Both the position numbers and the translations under genes were made by a program. Positions 63,623-64,000 of a stretch of DNA of 64,000 nucleotides are shown here, piece after piece; within the stretch, counting starts at the first letter, position 1; each line of letters opens with the position of its first letter. The notes under the pieces were generated by a model. That model was not told where the DNA came from, ran no database searches, and worked only from the letters and a program-made list of their open reading frames with translations. The stretch comes from Labilithrix luteola. Lineage in GTDB: Bacteria > Myxococcota_A > Polyangia > Polyangiales > Polyangiaceae. Where the stretch lies: contig NZ_CP012333.1 of the NCBI RefSeq assembly GCF_001263205.1, positions 11,451,501-11,515,500 on the forward strand. The letters run 5' to 3'.

Positions 63623-64000
63623 TCAGCGCGTGCCGGATGACAACGCGCGTGCGAGTGCGTCGACGTAGGAATCCGAGCGATCGAGCGCGGCCATGACAGC
63701 ATCGAACGTCTCGTCGCGACGAAGCAGCGTTCGCGCGACCGCCTTCTTCAGGCGCGCGATGGACTCGGCGGGCACCCCACGTCGCTCGAGACCGACGACG
63801 TTGACGGCACGCACACGCGCGCGATCGCCTTGCACGATGACGAACGGCGGGACGTCTCGCTCGCACATCGCGCCGGCCGCGACGAAGGCGCTTTGCCCTA
63901 CGCGAAGGCGCTGCGCGACGCCGGAGAGTCCGCCGAAGGTGACCCAGTCTTCGACGACCACGTGCCCGGCGAGCTGCACGCCGTTCGCGATCACGCAACG
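63623..64000 (-). CDS. lpxA: UDP-N-acetylglucosamine acyltransferase LpxA, C-terminal part
   Basis: The 126 visible C-terminal residues continue past the window edge. NGVQLAGHVVVEDWVTFGGLSGVAQRLRVGQSAF is the end of the left-handed beta-helix, and VPPFVIVQGDRARVRAVNVVGLERRGV is the LpxA-type C-terminal helical domain entry. The enzyme adds the first 3-hydroxyacyl chain of lipid A. The catalytic His and the N-terminus are outside. Assignment rests on the helix-to-tail transition. Confidence 0.85.
   Translation of the reverse strand, partial: RCVIANGVQLAGHVVVEDWVTFGGLSGVAQRLRVGQSAFVAAGAMCERDVPPFVIVQGDRARVRAVNVVGLERRGVPAESIARLKKAVARTLLRRDETFDAVMAALDRSDSYVDALARALSSGTR

Overview
The window is GC-rich, tightly packed bacterial DNA with the look of a Myxococcota genome, most like the Polyangiales/Sorangiineae. 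This is inferred from content, not from a database match. The signs are Hanks-type Ser/Thr kinase and FHA/AAA+ sigma-54 activator genes, many small secreted lipoproteins with Asp/Gly/Ala-rich linkers, an MxcI/MxcH-like iron-uptake set, an alkylglycerone-phosphate synthase homologue and a peptidase with a Cys-membrane-Arg tail. I see no rRNA, tRNA, CRISPR array, transposase or phage gene. The window looks like ordinary chromosome.

Layout. 1-984: formaldehyde detoxification (frmR-frmA) with a FrmR-type operator. 1190-3633: a Ser/Thr kinase with TolB-like and TPR regions, split by a frameshift. 3640-8626: GST, YceI-like protein, ammonium transporter, OmpR-type regulator, FAD monooxygenase. 8695-14899: two sigma-54 activators, one with an FHA domain and one a giant TPR type, the latter followed by a lipoprotein, a 57-residue protein and a Nudix hydrolase. 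15481-18669: a three-gene glycan operon. 18635-23903: a Fur-box-controlled siderophore uptake operon. 24022-26114: small membrane and lipoprotein genes. 26377-30169: a fadN-fadA beta-oxidation pair separated by a row of hairpins. 30351-40858: mostly single genes (c-type heme lipoprotein, flavin monooxygenase, TetR regulator with divergent target, PaiB, crotonase, PEBP, substrate-binding protein, a frameshifted barrel gene with a redoxin, SWIM protein).

41270-47265 is the most interesting block. Seven co-directional genes, mostly overlapping by 4 nt, encode a two-V4R-domain sensor, a 100-residue unknown, a PAS-PP2C phosphatase, an RsbW-like kinase, a STAS antagonist, an Hpt/CheA-like histidine kinase and a stand-alone receiver. 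It reads as a combined partner switch and phosphorelay, with no sigma factor or DNA-binding output nearby.

47327-64000: DctA-type symporter, PlsC-like acyltransferase, a beta-propeller lipoprotein behind a perfect 15-bp palindrome and an AT-rich island, AGPS-like ether-lipid enzyme, metallophosphoesterase, a truncated IgGFc-binding-like gene, LemA, a TonB-like protein, 5-oxoprolinase PxpA and PxpB-PxpC fusion, a lipoprotein/M23 peptidase pair, aldo/keto reductase, a receiver-EAL protein with a degenerate EAL domain, and the 3' end of lpxA cut by the window edge.

Long reading frames opposite many of these genes are mirror frames produced by high third-position GC and were not annotated.
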